This document shows, piece by piece, positions 27,939 to 36,094 of a DNA stretch of 64,000 nt. A program made the position numbers and the translations under genes. How positions within the stretch are numbered: the stretch's first letter is position 1; each line of letters starts with the position of its first letter. This stretch comes from Gammaproteobacteria bacterium (GTDB lineage: Bacteria; Pseudomonadota; Gammaproteobacteria; Legionellales; Legionellaceae). The stretch spans positions 1-64,000 of the forward strand of contig JASBUZ010000025.1 in the NCBI GenBank assembly GCA_030147635.1, in the 5' to 3' direction. The notes below the pieces were generated by a model. The model did not search any database and had not been told where the DNA came from. It saw nothing but the letters and a program-made list of their open reading frames with translations.

Positions 27939-29093
27939 ATGGATTTTCAGCTGAATCAAGAACAAATTTTATTGCAAAATATGGCGGCCGATTTTGCACA
28001 AAAAACACTTTGTCCGAATGCCGCAACCTGGGATGAAACTGGTTATTTTCCAAAAGAAGCCTTACGTGAGGCAGCAAGGCTTGGCATGGCTGGGATGGTT
28101 GCTCGTGAAGATATCGGAGGTTCTGGGCTTAAGCGCTTAGATGCAGTCCTCGTGCTTGAGCAACTTGCATCAGCTTGTGTCAGTACAAGTGCTTACTTAT
28201 CGATTCATAATATGGTGACCTCCATCATAGATAAGCACGCATCTTCTGAGCTTCAAGAAAAGTTTGGTCGTCGCTTAACTCAAATGGAAATTATTGGTAG
28301 TTACTGCTTGACTGAGCCTGAGTCAGGTTCAGATGCAGCGGCACTAAAAACACGTGCACGAAGAGAAGGTGATGAGTATGTTTTGAATGGCTCTAAGGCG
28401 TTTATTTCTGGTGGCGGAGAAAGTGACCTTTACGTGTGTATGGTTCGAACGGGAGACGGCACGCATCATGGTATTAGTTGTCTTCTCATAGAGAAAGACA
28501 CCCCTGGACTGACTTTTGGGGGGCGAGAGAAAAAGCTCGGTTGGCATAGTCAGCCAACAGCGATGCTTTTTTTTGAAGAGTGCCGTGTTCCTGCAGGTCA
28601 CTTGATAGGTGAAGAGGGCATCGGCTTTAAAATTGCGCTTGAAGCTTTAGATGGTGGGCGCATTAATATTGGAGCTTGCTCTTTGGGAGGGGCTTTAGCA
28701 TGTATTCGTTTAACAAAAGCATACTTAGAAGAGCGTCATCAGTTTGGAAAGTTACTTAAAGAATTTCAAGCACTTCGTTTTCAACTTGCAGAGATGATAA
28801 CTGAGTTTCATGCCGCACGCTTAATGGTGTATCGAGCAGCTCACGCTTTAGATAATGGAGAGCCTAATGCGCCAATGTATGCTGCAATGGCGAAACAGTT
28901 CGCGAGTGATACAGCTTTTAAAATCAGCGATAAAGCACTGCAGGTGCACGGTGGTTATGGTTGCTTGAAAGACTATCCTGTTGAGCGATTTTTTAGAGAC
29001 TTACGTATTCATCGCGTAGTTGAGGGAACCAATGAAATTATGCGAGAAATTATTTCAAAATCAGTCTTAAAAGAAGACTTTATGATTGAATAG
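27939..29093 (+). CDS. Acyl-CoA dehydrogenase, probably isobutyryl-CoA dehydrogenase
   Basis: FAD-dependent dehydrogenase that introduces an alpha-beta double bond in an acyl-CoA. The 384-aa chain has the N-terminal helical domain, the flavin-contact segment YCLTEPESGSDAAAL, and the C-terminal helices with QVHGGYGCLKDYPVERFFRD. The catalytic glutamate lies in VEGTNEIMRE near residue 362. Short-branched/isobutyryl specificity is inferred from the whole-length resemblance to ACAD8-type sequences. It is also inferred from the following enoyl-CoA hydratase and 3-hydroxyisobutyryl-CoA hydrolase genes, which are the next two steps of valine breakdown. Confidence 0.9.
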   Translation: MDFQLNQEQILLQNMAADFAQKTLCPNAATWDETGYFPKEALREAARLGMAGMVAREDIGGSGLKRLDAVLVLEQLASACVSTSAYLSIHNMVTSIIDKHASSELQEKFGRRLTQMEIIGSYCLTEPESGSDAAALKTRARREGDEYVLNGSKAFISGGGESDLYVCMVRTGDGTHHGISCLLIEKDTPGLTFGGREKKLGWHSQPTAMLFFEECRVPAGHLIGEEGIGFKIALEALDGGRINIGACSLGGALACIRLTKAYLEERHQFGKLLKEFQALRFQLAEMITEFHAARLMVYRAAHALDNGEPNAPMYAAMAKQFASDTAFKISDKALQVHGGYGCLKDYPVERFFRDLRIHRVVEGTNEIMREIISKSVLKEDFMIE

Positions 29094-29103
29094 GGAGCGT
29101 TGT

Positions 29104-29877
29104 ATGACGGATGTATTGCACCAAATCGATAAAGGTATTTTAACCATTACATTGAACCGGCCAGAAAAGTTGAATGCGCTAAATGGTGGCGTTTTAGAGG
29201 CTTTGCTTAGTTTATTTAATGATGCAAAAAATAGTACAGAAGTAAAAGCGATATTGATTACAGGTGCTGGCAAAGCGTTTTGTGCTGGAGCAGATATTCG
29301 AAGACTTGCTGAATGTAATGCTGAGACAGGATATGCGTTTGCTCGTGCAGGTCAGCATGTGTTTCGTACGTTAGAGACTTTAGGTAAGCCTTCACTGGCA
29401 GCGATTAATGGCTATGCTTTTGGTGGTGGTTGTGAGCTTGCGATGTCTGCAACATTACGTATTGCATCCAAGAAAGCACAGTTTGGCCAACCAGAAGTGA
29501 AGCTTGGCGTGATACCTGGCTACGGTGGTACTCAACGTCTTGCTCGGCTAGTTGGTAAGGGACGTGCTCTGGACTTATGTTTAACTGGCCGCTCTATAGA
29601 TGCAAATACTGCTGAAGCATGGGGGCTTGTGAGTGAAGTTACTTCTGACGATAATTTGCTTGATCGTGCTAAAGAAATTTTAATGAGTATTTTAGCGGTC
29701 GCGCCACTTGCAGCCAAAGGTGTTATGGACGTCATTGATGCCGGCTATGATGTGTCTTTACCTGATGCGTTTGAGTTTGAAGCGCTACATTTTGCGAAGG
29801 TATGCGCAAGCCATGATAAAGCAGAAGGGGTGTCTGCCTTTCTTGAAAAGCGCTCTGCGGTGTTTAAAGGAGAGTAA
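29104..29877 (+). CDS. Enoyl-CoA hydratase/isomerase family protein
   Basis: Crotonase-fold enzyme of 257 aa that probably hydrates methacrylyl-CoA to 3-hydroxyisobutyryl-CoA. The oxyanion-hole segments are AFCAGADIRRL and INGYAFGGGCELAMSAT. Both catalytic glutamates appear, in GGGCELAM and in FGQPEVKLGVIPGYGGTQRLARL. The ATG at 29104 is 10 bp after the dehydrogenase stop with GGGAG upstream; an alternative start six codons earlier would overlap that gene. The middle gene of the valine catabolism cluster. Confidence 0.9.
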   Translation: MTDVLHQIDKGILTITLNRPEKLNALNGGVLEALLSLFNDAKNSTEVKAILITGAGKAFCAGADIRRLAECNAETGYAFARAGQHVFRTLETLGKPSLAAINGYAFGGGCELAMSATLRIASKKAQFGQPEVKLGVIPGYGGTQRLARLVGKGRALDLCLTGRSIDANTAEAWGLVSEVTSDDNLLDRAKEILMSILAVAPLAAKGVMDVIDAGYDVSLPDAFEFEALHFAKVCASHDKAEGVSAFLEKRSAVFKGE

Positions 29878-29879
29878 GC

Positions 29880-30941
29880 ATGGCTGAAACAGAAGAGGTT
29901 CTTTTTTCGGTTGAGAATCATATTGGAATTATTACACTCAATCGTCCTAATGCTTTGAACGCCTTAAATTTCCCAATGTTTAAAGCAATGCTTGCAACCC
30001 TCGAAGCATGGAAAGTAGATGAAAATGTTCATGCTGTAGTGATTCAGGCTGCTCCTGGACGTGCTTTTTGTGCAGGTGGGGATGTACGCTGGGTATATGA
30101 AGTAGGGCAAAATAGTCCTGAGACAGCACTTCAATTGTTTGAATGTGAGTATCGCCTAGATTATTTAACTTCTGACTTTGGGAAGCCTTATATTGCTTTA
30201 ATGGATGGACTTACCATTGGTGGGGGTGTTGGAGTAACTTTGCATGGCTCGCATGCAGTTGCGAGTGAACGGTTTGCATTTACTATGCCTGAAGCCAGTA
30301 TTGGCTTTTTCCCTGATATTGGATCAAGCCATTTGCTTTCAGCATGTCCGGGTGGGTTTGGCGTGTACCTTGGTTTGACAGGGCGTCGGGTCAATGCGGC
30401 TGACTCAAAAACACTAGGCTTCGTGAAATACACAGTACCAAGTGAGAAATTTCCAGTTATATTACAAGACTTATTTGCGGCCGACTTATCCAGTGAAGCA
30501 GATGAGAAAGTTTCTGAGTGTTTACGTCAATATCAAGAAGATATGCCTGCTGGAAGTGCTGCTGAAGAGGCTGATGAAGTGAGCAGAGTTTTTGAAGGAA
30601 AACAGGCGCTTCGTGAAGTTTTTGACGTTATCAATGCGGTTGAAAGCCCTTTTACCTCTGGTTTGCTAGATGATTTATCCCAGCAGTCACCTTTTAGTTT
30701 GCATGTAACGCTTGAGCAATTAAATCGTGCAAAAGGGTTAAGCTTAGCCGATTGTTTAAGAATGGACTATGGTTTAACCCATCACTTTTTGAGAGATCAC
30801 GATTTTTATGAAGGGGTGCGAGCTCGTTTAGTGGATAAAGATAAGTTACCTAAGTGGCGGCCTTCAACGTGGGAATCTGTGTCACAAGAGCAAGTTTTAG
30901 GTTACTTTGAAAAAACAGCAGAACCATTGTCTTTGGGGTGA
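29880..30941 (+). CDS. 3-hydroxyisobutyryl-CoA hydrolase
   Basis: Crotonase-superfamily thioesterase that releases 3-hydroxyisobutyrate in valine catabolism. The 353-aa length is characteristic and longer than that of simple hydratases. The family motifs are AFCAGGDVRWVYE, LMDGLTIGGGVGVTLHGSH and FTMPEASIGFFPDIGSSHLL. The extended C-terminal part includes SLADCLRMDYGLTHHFL and FYEGVRARLVDKDKLPKW. It starts 2 bp after the hydratase gene with GGAG upstream. The subsequent dehydrogenases for 3-hydroxyisobutyrate and methylmalonate semialdehyde are not in this window. Confidence 0.92.
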   Translation: MAETEEVLFSVENHIGIITLNRPNALNALNFPMFKAMLATLEAWKVDENVHAVVIQAAPGRAFCAGGDVRWVYEVGQNSPETALQLFECEYRLDYLTSDFGKPYIALMDGLTIGGGVGVTLHGSHAVASERFAFTMPEASIGFFPDIGSSHLLSACPGGFGVYLGLTGRRVNAADSKTLGFVKYTVPSEKFPVILQDLFAADLSSEADEKVSECLRQYQEDMPAGSAAEEADEVSRVFEGKQALREVFDVINAVESPFTSGLLDDLSQQSPFSLHVTLEQLNRAKGLSLADCLRMDYGLTHHFLRDHDFYEGVRARLVDKDKLPKWRPSTWESVSQEQVLGYFEKTAEPLSLG

Positions 30942-31003
30942 TGTTTTATTCCCTGTGAGCTGTGGTAAGATGAAGCCGTTTTGTTTGGCTGGAGTGTAGA
31001 GAA

Positions 31004-31570
31004 ATGGCAATTAAATCCGATCAGTGGATTGAGAAAATGGCGCTTGAGCATGGCATGATTTCGCCATTTGAAAAAGGCCAAGTTCGTGAAAATGAGCAAG
31101 GTCGTATTGTGTCGTATGGTGTATCTAGCTATGGTTACGATGTACGTTGTGCCAATGAGTTTAAAGTATTTACGAATATTAACTCTGCGATAGTCGATCC
31201 GAAGGCTTTTGATGAAAGTAGCTTTGTGGATGTCACGTCGGATGTTTGTATTATTCCACCTAACTCATTTGCACTTGCAAGAACGGTTGAGTATTTTCGT
31301 ATCCCGCGAGATGTACTGACCATTTGTTTGGGTAAATCGACTTATGCTCGTTGTGGCATTATCGTGAATGTGACACCGCTTGAGCCTGAGTGGGAGGGGC
31401 ATGTTACGTTAGAGTTTTCTAATACAACGCCACTTCCTGCAAAAATTTATGCCAACGAAGGTGTCGCTCAAATGGTATTTTTAGAAGCTGATGAGATGTG
31501 TGCTGTGTCTTATAAAGATAGAGCGGGCAAGTACCAAAAACAAACGGGCGTTACACTACCACGAACGTAA
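31004..31570 (+). CDS. dcd: dCTP deaminase
   Basis: Deaminates dCTP to dUTP, feeding thymidylate synthesis. The 188-aa trimeric dUTPase-fold protein shows [15 protein letters not shown], the conserved catalytic segment [20 protein letters not shown] with its glutamate, and the C-terminal [14 protein letters not shown], which closes over the nucleotide. Length and motifs match the E. coli-type enzyme. It is preceded by GTAGAGAAATG with a usable ribosome site and stands alone before the convergent ihfB. Confidence 0.97.
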   Translation: MAIKSDQWIEKMALEHGMISPFEKGQVRENEQGRIVSYGVSSYGYDVRCANEFKVFTNINSAIVDPKAFDESSFVDVTSDVCIIPPNSFALARTVEYFRIPRDVLTICLGKSTYARCGIIVNVTPLEPEWEGHVTLEFSNTTPLPAKIYANEGVAQMVFLEADEMCAVSYKDRAGKYQKQTGVTLPRT

Positions 31571-31578
31571 GTGGTGCT

Positions 31579-31890
31579 TCACTCATCATCTTGAATGGGA
31601 TGCGTAGCACAAGAAGCAGTGACTCGTGCGCGCAGCTCCTTTCCTGGTTTAAAGTGCGGTGTGTGTTTTCCTTCTGTAATGATTTTTTCACCGGTTTTTG
31701 GGTTATGTGCATTACGAGGAGGTCTATATCTCAGTGCAAAACTGCCGAACCCCCGGACCTCGATACGTTTACCATTGACCAGGGCATTACTCATTTCTCC
31801 GAGAATTAAGTTTACGCTTTCCATGATGCGTTTTTCTGGTAAGTGCGTCATGTCTGCGGCAAGGTTTGCAATAAGCTCCGATTTAATCAT
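31579..31890 (-). CDS. ihfB: Integration host factor subunit beta (HU/IHF family)
   Basis: DNA-bending protein, normally a heterodimer with IhfA. The sequence starts [20 protein letters not shown] and has the beta-subunit pattern [20 protein letters not shown]. It continues with the NPKTGEKI loop containing the intercalating proline region and HFKPGKELR. At 103 aa it has a short extra C-terminal tail. The beta assignment rests on MIKSELI and the RYRPPR motif, which differ from IhfA and HU. It is convergent with dcd, and no rpsA neighbour (a common ihfB context) is present. Confidence 0.93.
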   Translation of the reverse strand: MIKSELIANLAADMTHLPEKRIMESVNLILGEMSNALVNGKRIEVRGFGSFALRYRPPRNAHNPKTGEKIITEGKHTPHFKPGKELRARVTASCATHPIQDDE

Positions 31891-31943
31891 AGCTCCCTCG
31901 ACCGTTCCGATTCATATTCTTTTTATATTACGTGATAAGAATG

Positions 31944-31968
31944 AATTTGAAAAGAATTTATTCAAATT
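31944..31968. repeat. Inverted repeat upstream of the 32055 gene
   Basis: AATTTGAA (31944-31951) and TTCAAATT (31961-31968) form a perfect 8-bp inverted repeat with a 9-bp spacer. It lies in the divergent intergenic region between ihfB and the secreted protein gene. It could be an operator for either promoter; no regulator family is assigned. Confidence 0.4.
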
Positions 31969-32054
31969 AGGATAAAATTGTTTGAATCTTTATTGCGTTA
32001 TGCAAAAAAATTGTTTATTCCTAATAAGAAGGTGAATCAATAAAGGCGATAGAA

Positions 32055-32738
32055 ATGCAGATTAGAAAATGGTTTGTAGGGCTTTGCTTGTGTTTACCAG
32101 CTCTTGCGTTTGCAAGTATGAGGGAGGACGTCAGAGGGACGCGCTATTGTGAAATTATTGTCTCCGATGGGTGGTTTCGGTGCGCTGTGTATACAACAGA
32201 GGGCGTGAATAACTGTCCGAGTCGTGCGTGGAATACGTTGACCCCGAAAGATGTGAAAGCGGCAACGCATTCCTCAAAAGCTATTTTACAAGGGCCGCGT
32301 TATTGGCTCATGGATACGATACAAACAACGCCTTTGATACAAGTAGAAATGAAACAGTTTAAGCAACTCAATACCAAGAAAATTGCTTATGTACATATTG
32401 GGTTATCAGATATATTGAGCGGGAAGAGACCTTATCATCGTCATGAAATAGATTTAAAAAACACATTTACTTATGAGGCTGGAAAGCCAGTGTATGAACT
32501 CATTGATCCCAAGGGTCGAGTTTATGTGATGCAGTCTTACAGTTTAGCTAAAGCAAAACAAACGGAGCGCAGTTTGTCCAAGCTTGGCTCGAGGCTGCAT
32601 TTGCCAAAAGGTTGGCGCTTTAAAACAGGTGTTTTAAGTCAAAAAGCACAATTAAAAACGGTTGATAATAAGGCTGTAGTTTTGCATGATGACCTCATGA
32701 ACCGATATCAATTGAGTTCACGGGATTTTTTACAGTAA
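32055..32738 (+). CDS. Conserved secreted protein of unknown function (227 aa)
   Basis: The signal peptide (MQIRKWFVGLCLCLPALAFA) is followed by a segment that resembles a recurrent but unnamed proteobacterial family: MREDVRGTRYCEIIV, VYTTEGVNNCPSRAW, ILQGPRYWLMDTI, PVYELIDPKGRVYVMQSYS and HLPKGWRFKT. Three cysteines (in RYCEI, WFRCAV and NNCPS) are suited to a disulfide in the periplasm. No catalytic signature is apparent. The resemblance is from memory of the motif pattern, not a search. It lies 24 bp upstream of pyrC and may share its transcript. Confidence 0.75.
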   Translation: MQIRKWFVGLCLCLPALAFASMREDVRGTRYCEIIVSDGWFRCAVYTTEGVNNCPSRAWNTLTPKDVKAATHSSKAILQGPRYWLMDTIQTTPLIQVEMKQFKQLNTKKIAYVHIGLSDILSGKRPYHRHEIDLKNTFTYEAGKPVYELIDPKGRVYVMQSYSLAKAKQTERSLSKLGSRLHLPKGWRFKTGVLSQKAQLKTVDNKAVVLHDDLMNRYQLSSRDFLQ

Positions 32739-32762
32739 AATGAGGTCTTTTTAGAGAGCTTA

Positions 32763-33788
32763 ATGCAAACTATTCGTATTACACGGCCGGATGATTGGCA
32801 TGTTCACTTCAGAGACGGCGGCTTACTAGAGCATACTGTCTCTGCAACAGCACAGCACTTTGGGCGAGCATTAGCAATGCCTAACTTAATTCCTCCCTTG
32901 ACGTTTTTGGATGCACTACAAGCTTATCACGACCGTATTAAAGCCGCCGCTAAAGCATATGCACATTTTACGCCTTATCTGACTTTCTATTTGAATGAAG
33001 AAGTGCTGCCAGAAGCTTTATCTGAAGCACAAGTATATCCGTTTATTCTAGGTGGAAAACTATATCCAGCTGGTGCTACAACGAACTCAGAACAAGGAGC
33101 TCGTTCTATTCGCGCCTTGTATCCCTTGTTTGAGGTGATGCAAGAGCGTGGGTTGGTACTACAAATTCATGGAGAAGAAGTAAAAGGAGATATTTTTGAT
33201 AGGGAGAAGCTTTTTCTTGAAAACCATTTAAGCGATATCTTAAAGCACTTTCCGAAACTTCGAGTTGTACTTGAACATATTTCAACAAAAGTGGCTGCTG
33301 AGTTTGTCGAGCATGGCCCTAAAACCCTTGCTGCAACGATTACACCGCACCACTTATTCTATAATCGTAACCAGCTGTTAGCAGGTGGTATTAGACCACA
33401 TTACTATTGCCTACCTATTTTAAAGCGTGAAGATGATCAAATCGCCTTACAGCTTGCGGCTACAAGTGGAAACCCTAAGTTTTTTGCGGGGACAGACAGC
33501 GCACCGCATGGCGTTCATCAAAAAGAGTGTGCATCTGGTTGTGCTGGCATTTACTCAGCACCATTTGCGTTGTCGATGTATGCAGAAGTATTTGATTCAT
33601 TGGATGCATTAGATAAGCTGGACCGATTTTTGGGGCACTTTGGGGCGCAGTTTTATAAGCTACCCGTATCAACAGAACAAATTGAGTTGACTCGAGAGCC
33701 AATGCACGTACCGAGTAGCCTTCAGTTTGGTGATGTGGCAGTGGTACCTGTACATGCTGGAGGGAGGTTTGCTTGGAAAGTACAATGA
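32763..33788 (+). CDS. pyrC: Dihydroorotase (class II, E. coli type)
   Basis: Zinc amidohydrolase that closes the pyrimidine ring, forming dihydroorotate from carbamoyl-aspartate. Metal ligands His13 and His15 lie in DDWHVHFRDGG, and the carbamylated lysine is Lys99 in FILGGKLYPAGATTNSE. Further ligands are in LQIHGE and VLEHIS. The catalytic aspartate is in GTDSAPH. The 341-aa length and motif spacing are those of the class II enzyme. The stop overlaps the rnt start (ATGA). Confidence 0.96.
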   Translation: MQTIRITRPDDWHVHFRDGGLLEHTVSATAQHFGRALAMPNLIPPLTFLDALQAYHDRIKAAAKAYAHFTPYLTFYLNEEVLPEALSEAQVYPFILGGKLYPAGATTNSEQGARSIRALYPLFEVMQERGLVLQIHGEEVKGDIFDREKLFLENHLSDILKHFPKLRVVLEHISTKVAAEFVEHGPKTLAATITPHHLFYNRNQLLAGGIRPHYYCLPILKREDDQIALQLAATSGNPKFFAGTDSAPHGVHQKECASGCAGIYSAPFALSMYAEVFDSLDALDKLDRFLGHFGAQFYKLPVSTEQIELTREPMHVPSSLQFGDVAVVPVHAGGRFAWKVQ

Positions 33789-34378
33789 ATAAGCGGTTTC
33801 GTGGGTTTATGCCCGTTGTCGTTGATGTTGAGACCGCAGGGCTGGATGCTAAAAAACACGCTCTTTTAGAGATGTGTATTGTGCTACTAGAGTTTAATAA
33901 GGCTGGAAAGCTTATCTGCGGCGCATCTCAGTTTGAGCACATCTTACCTTTTGAGGGCGCCCTTCTGGATGAAAAGTCACTTGAGTTTAATGGGATTGAC
34001 CCCTTTCAACCCTTGAGACTTGCACTGAGTGAACGCGATGCACTGATCCGTTTGTTTGATCCTATTTGGCAAGCACTTGATACAAGTAAATGTCAGCGAG
34101 CAGTACTGGTTGGGCACAATGCTTGGTTTGATTTGTCCTTTGTGAATGAGGCGGCGAGTAGGACTGGGATTAAGTCTCCTTTTCATCGATTTACTTGTTT
34201 TGATACGGCAACACTTTCTGGGGTGCACTACGGGCAAACCGTGCTTGCAAAAGCAATGCAGGCAGCAGGAATTCCTTTTGATGCTAATGAGGCGCACTCA
34301 GCCATTTATGATGCAGAAAAAACGGCTGCCTTATTCTGTAAAATCATGAATACTTGGCAGCCGTTTTTGCTAGAATAG
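33785..34378 (+). CDS. rnt: Ribonuclease T
   Basis: DEDDh-type 3'-5' exoribonuclease that matures tRNA and other stable RNA 3' ends. The acidic metal ligands are in PVVVDVETAG (Asp14 and Glu16), in VGHNAWFDLSFVN, and in the HSAIYDAEKTA segment with the catalytic histidine and final aspartate. The chosen ATG at 33785 overlaps the pyrC stop and gives 197 aa; an upstream frame extension is not needed. The pyrC-rnt pairing is common in gammaproteobacteria. Confidence 0.95.
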   Translation: MNKRFRGFMPVVVDVETAGLDAKKHALLEMCIVLLEFNKAGKLICGASQFEHILPFEGALLDEKSLEFNGIDPFQPLRLALSERDALIRLFDPIWQALDTSKCQRAVLVGHNAWFDLSFVNEAASRTGIKSPFHRFTCFDTATLSGVHYGQTVLAKAMQAAGIPFDANEAHSAIYDAEKTAALFCKIMNTWQPFLLE

Positions 34379-34384
34379 AGATGA

Positions 34385-34990
34385 TTATAAATCTTCGCTG
34401 TGCTCTGTTAGGTAGCGTGCAACGCCTTCAGGAGAGGCATTCATACCACTTTTACCTTTTTGCCAACCAGCAGGGCAAACTTCGCCGTTTTCTTCGAAAA
34501 ACTGTACGGCATCGATAATACGAAGCAGCTCATCAACATTTCGGCCGATTGGTAAGTCGTTTATAATTTGCGAGCGCACAATCCCGTTGTTATCAATGAC
34601 AAAAGCGCCACGGAGTGCAACCCCTGCTTCAGGATGCTCAACACCATAGGCTTTACAGATGTCGTGATTGATGTCTGCTGCCATGGTGTATTGCACAGGG
34701 CCAATTCCCCCTTCGTTGATAGAGGTTTCACGGTAGGCATTGTGTGAGAAGTGTGAGTCGATGGAGACGGTGATGACTTCGACGCCACGCTCGCTAAACT
34801 CTTTAATTCGCTTATCGAGTGCAATTAGCTCAGATGGGCAGACAAAAGTGAAATTTAACGGGTAGAAAAAAACCAACCCATATTTGCCATTTAAATGCTT
34901 GTGTAAGTTAAATTTATCAACAATTTCGCCTGATGCAAGCACAGCTGGCACTGTAAAGTCGGGGGCTTGTTTAGTGACTAAAATACTCAT
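34385..34990 (-). CDS. 2-Cys peroxiredoxin (AhpC/Tsa type)
   Basis: Thiol peroxidase that reduces hydrogen peroxide and organic hydroperoxides. The peroxidatic cysteine is Cys51 in PLNFTFVCPSE, and the resolving cysteine lies in NGEVCPAGWQKGKSGM near residue 170. The 201-aa length is typical of the eukaryotic-like Tsa subgroup. The ATG at 34988-34990 has GGAGAA upstream; a TTG four codons earlier is rejected. It follows grxD by 27 bp on the same strand, so the glutaredoxin and peroxiredoxin are probably one operon. Confidence 0.95.
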   Translation of the reverse strand: MSILVTKQAPDFTVPAVLASGEIVDKFNLHKHLNGKYGLVFFYPLNFTFVCPSELIALDKRIKEFSERGVEVITVSIDSHFSHNAYRETSINEGGIGPVQYTMAADINHDICKAYGVEHPEAGVALRGAFVIDNNGIVRSQIINDLPIGRNVDELLRIIDAVQFFEENGEVCPAGWQKGKSGMNASPEGVARYLTEHSEDL

Positions 34991-35016
34991 ATTATTCTCC
35001 AAAAGTTTTACTGCAA

Positions 35017-35334
35017 TTAAGTGCTTGTGGCTTCTTTAAGCAAGGGGCCTAACTCATCTTGTTCATGCATATCCAGAATGATGTCTGAACCACCAATCAA
35101 CTCACCTTTAATATACAGCTGTGGAAAGGTTGGCCAGTTTGCGTATTGTGGCAAAGTTTGTCGAATGTCAGGATTTGCCAAAACATCAACGGTTGCAAAA
35201 GAGATATTGTATGCTTCAAGGCACTGAACAGCGCGTGATGAAAAACCACACTGTGGAAATTGTGGGGTGCCTTTCATATAAAGAATAACGGCGTTTTCTT
35301 CGATTTGCTGCTTGATTTTCTCTAAAGTATCCAC
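35017..35334 (-). CDS. grxD: Monothiol glutaredoxin Grx4/GrxD
   Basis: CGFS-type glutaredoxin that carries and transfers [2Fe-2S] clusters. The active motif is QCGFSS with Cys29 in a 105-aa protein. Other family motifs are LYMKGTPQFPQ, WPTFPQLYIKGELIGGSDII and MHEQDEL. It is upstream of the peroxiredoxin gene and divergent from sodB, giving an iron/redox-stress neighbourhood. Confidence 0.96.
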   Translation of the reverse strand: MDTLEKIKQQIEENAVILYMKGTPQFPQCGFSSRAVQCLEAYNISFATVDVLANPDIRQTLPQYANWPTFPQLYIKGELIGGSDIILDMHEQDELGPLLKEATST

Positions 35335-35388
35335 TTGTTATGTACCTACATTGTTAACTCATCCAGGGGTGCCTAATTATCGTTTAAT

Positions 35389-35404
35389 TTGCATGCTTAT
35401 GCAA
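35389..35404. promoter_or_regulatory. Candidate operator between grxD and sodB
   Basis: The perfect inverted repeat TTGCAT-GCTT-ATGCAA (6-bp arms, 4-bp spacer) lies in the 167-bp divergent region between grxD and sodB. It is symmetrical like a dimeric regulator site but does not match a Fur or OxyR consensus that I can recognise. Confidence 0.45.
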
Positions 35405-35501
35405 CCGGGTGAGAATCACTTGCTTTTAGCGAAGACGTGTATTTTTTATTTTGCTACACTACCAGGCATACTTAAATATCATTTATATTGAGGAGAAAAA
35501 G

Positions 35502-36083
35502 ATGACGTTTACCTTACCTGCTTTACCTTATGCGATGGATGCACTAGTGCCCCATATGTCACAAGAAACACTTGAATATCACTACGGGAAGCATCATCAA
35601 ACTTATGTCACTAACTTAAACGGCTTGGTTGAAGGCACAGAGTTTGCAGACATGACACTTGAAGAAGTGATCAAGGCGTCGTCTGGAGGGGTTTTTAATA
35701 ATGCTGCGCAAGTTTGGAACCACAGCTTTTTTTGGCAATGTCTAACTCCAGAAAGTTATGCTGAACCAAGAGGTGCATTGCTTGAAGTGATTCAAAAAGA
35801 CTTTGGTTCATTTGCTGCCTTTAAAGAGCAATTTACAGAAGCTGCCGTTAAAACTTTTGGCTCTGGCTGGGCGTGGTTGGTTCAAGATGAGAGTGGCAAG
35901 CTTCGTATCATGAGTACCAGTAACGCTGAAAATCCAATGACCTCAGGTTTAAAGCCTTTATTAACTTGCGATGTATGGGAGCATGCCTATTATATTGACC
36001 ATCGAAATCGTCGTCCTGACTATTTGCAAGCATTTTGGTCGCTGGTTCACTGGGACTTTGTGAGTGAACAACTGGCCAAATAA
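35502..36083 (+). CDS. sodB: Iron superoxide dismutase
   Basis: Cytoplasmic Fe-SOD of 193 aa from the ATG at 35502, with AGGAG 6 nt upstream. Metal ligands are in HYGKHHQTYV (two histidines, one the ligand), NHSFFWQCL and CDVWEHAYYIDHRN. The active-site segment FNNAAQVWNHSFFWQCL is of the iron type. A longer open frame begins at 35451 but reads through leader sequence. Divergent from grxD; the next gene, argD-like, begins 11 bp after the stop and may be co-transcribed. Confidence 0.96.
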   Translation: MTFTLPALPYAMDALVPHMSQETLEYHYGKHHQTYVTNLNGLVEGTEFADMTLEEVIKASSGGVFNNAAQVWNHSFFWQCLTPESYAEPRGALLEVIQKDFGSFAAFKEQFTEAAVKTFGSGWAWLVQDESGKLRIMSTSNAENPMTSGLKPLLTCDVWEHAYYIDHRNRRPDYLQAFWSLVHWDFVSEQLAK

Positions 36084-36094
36084 GGGAGACTTAA

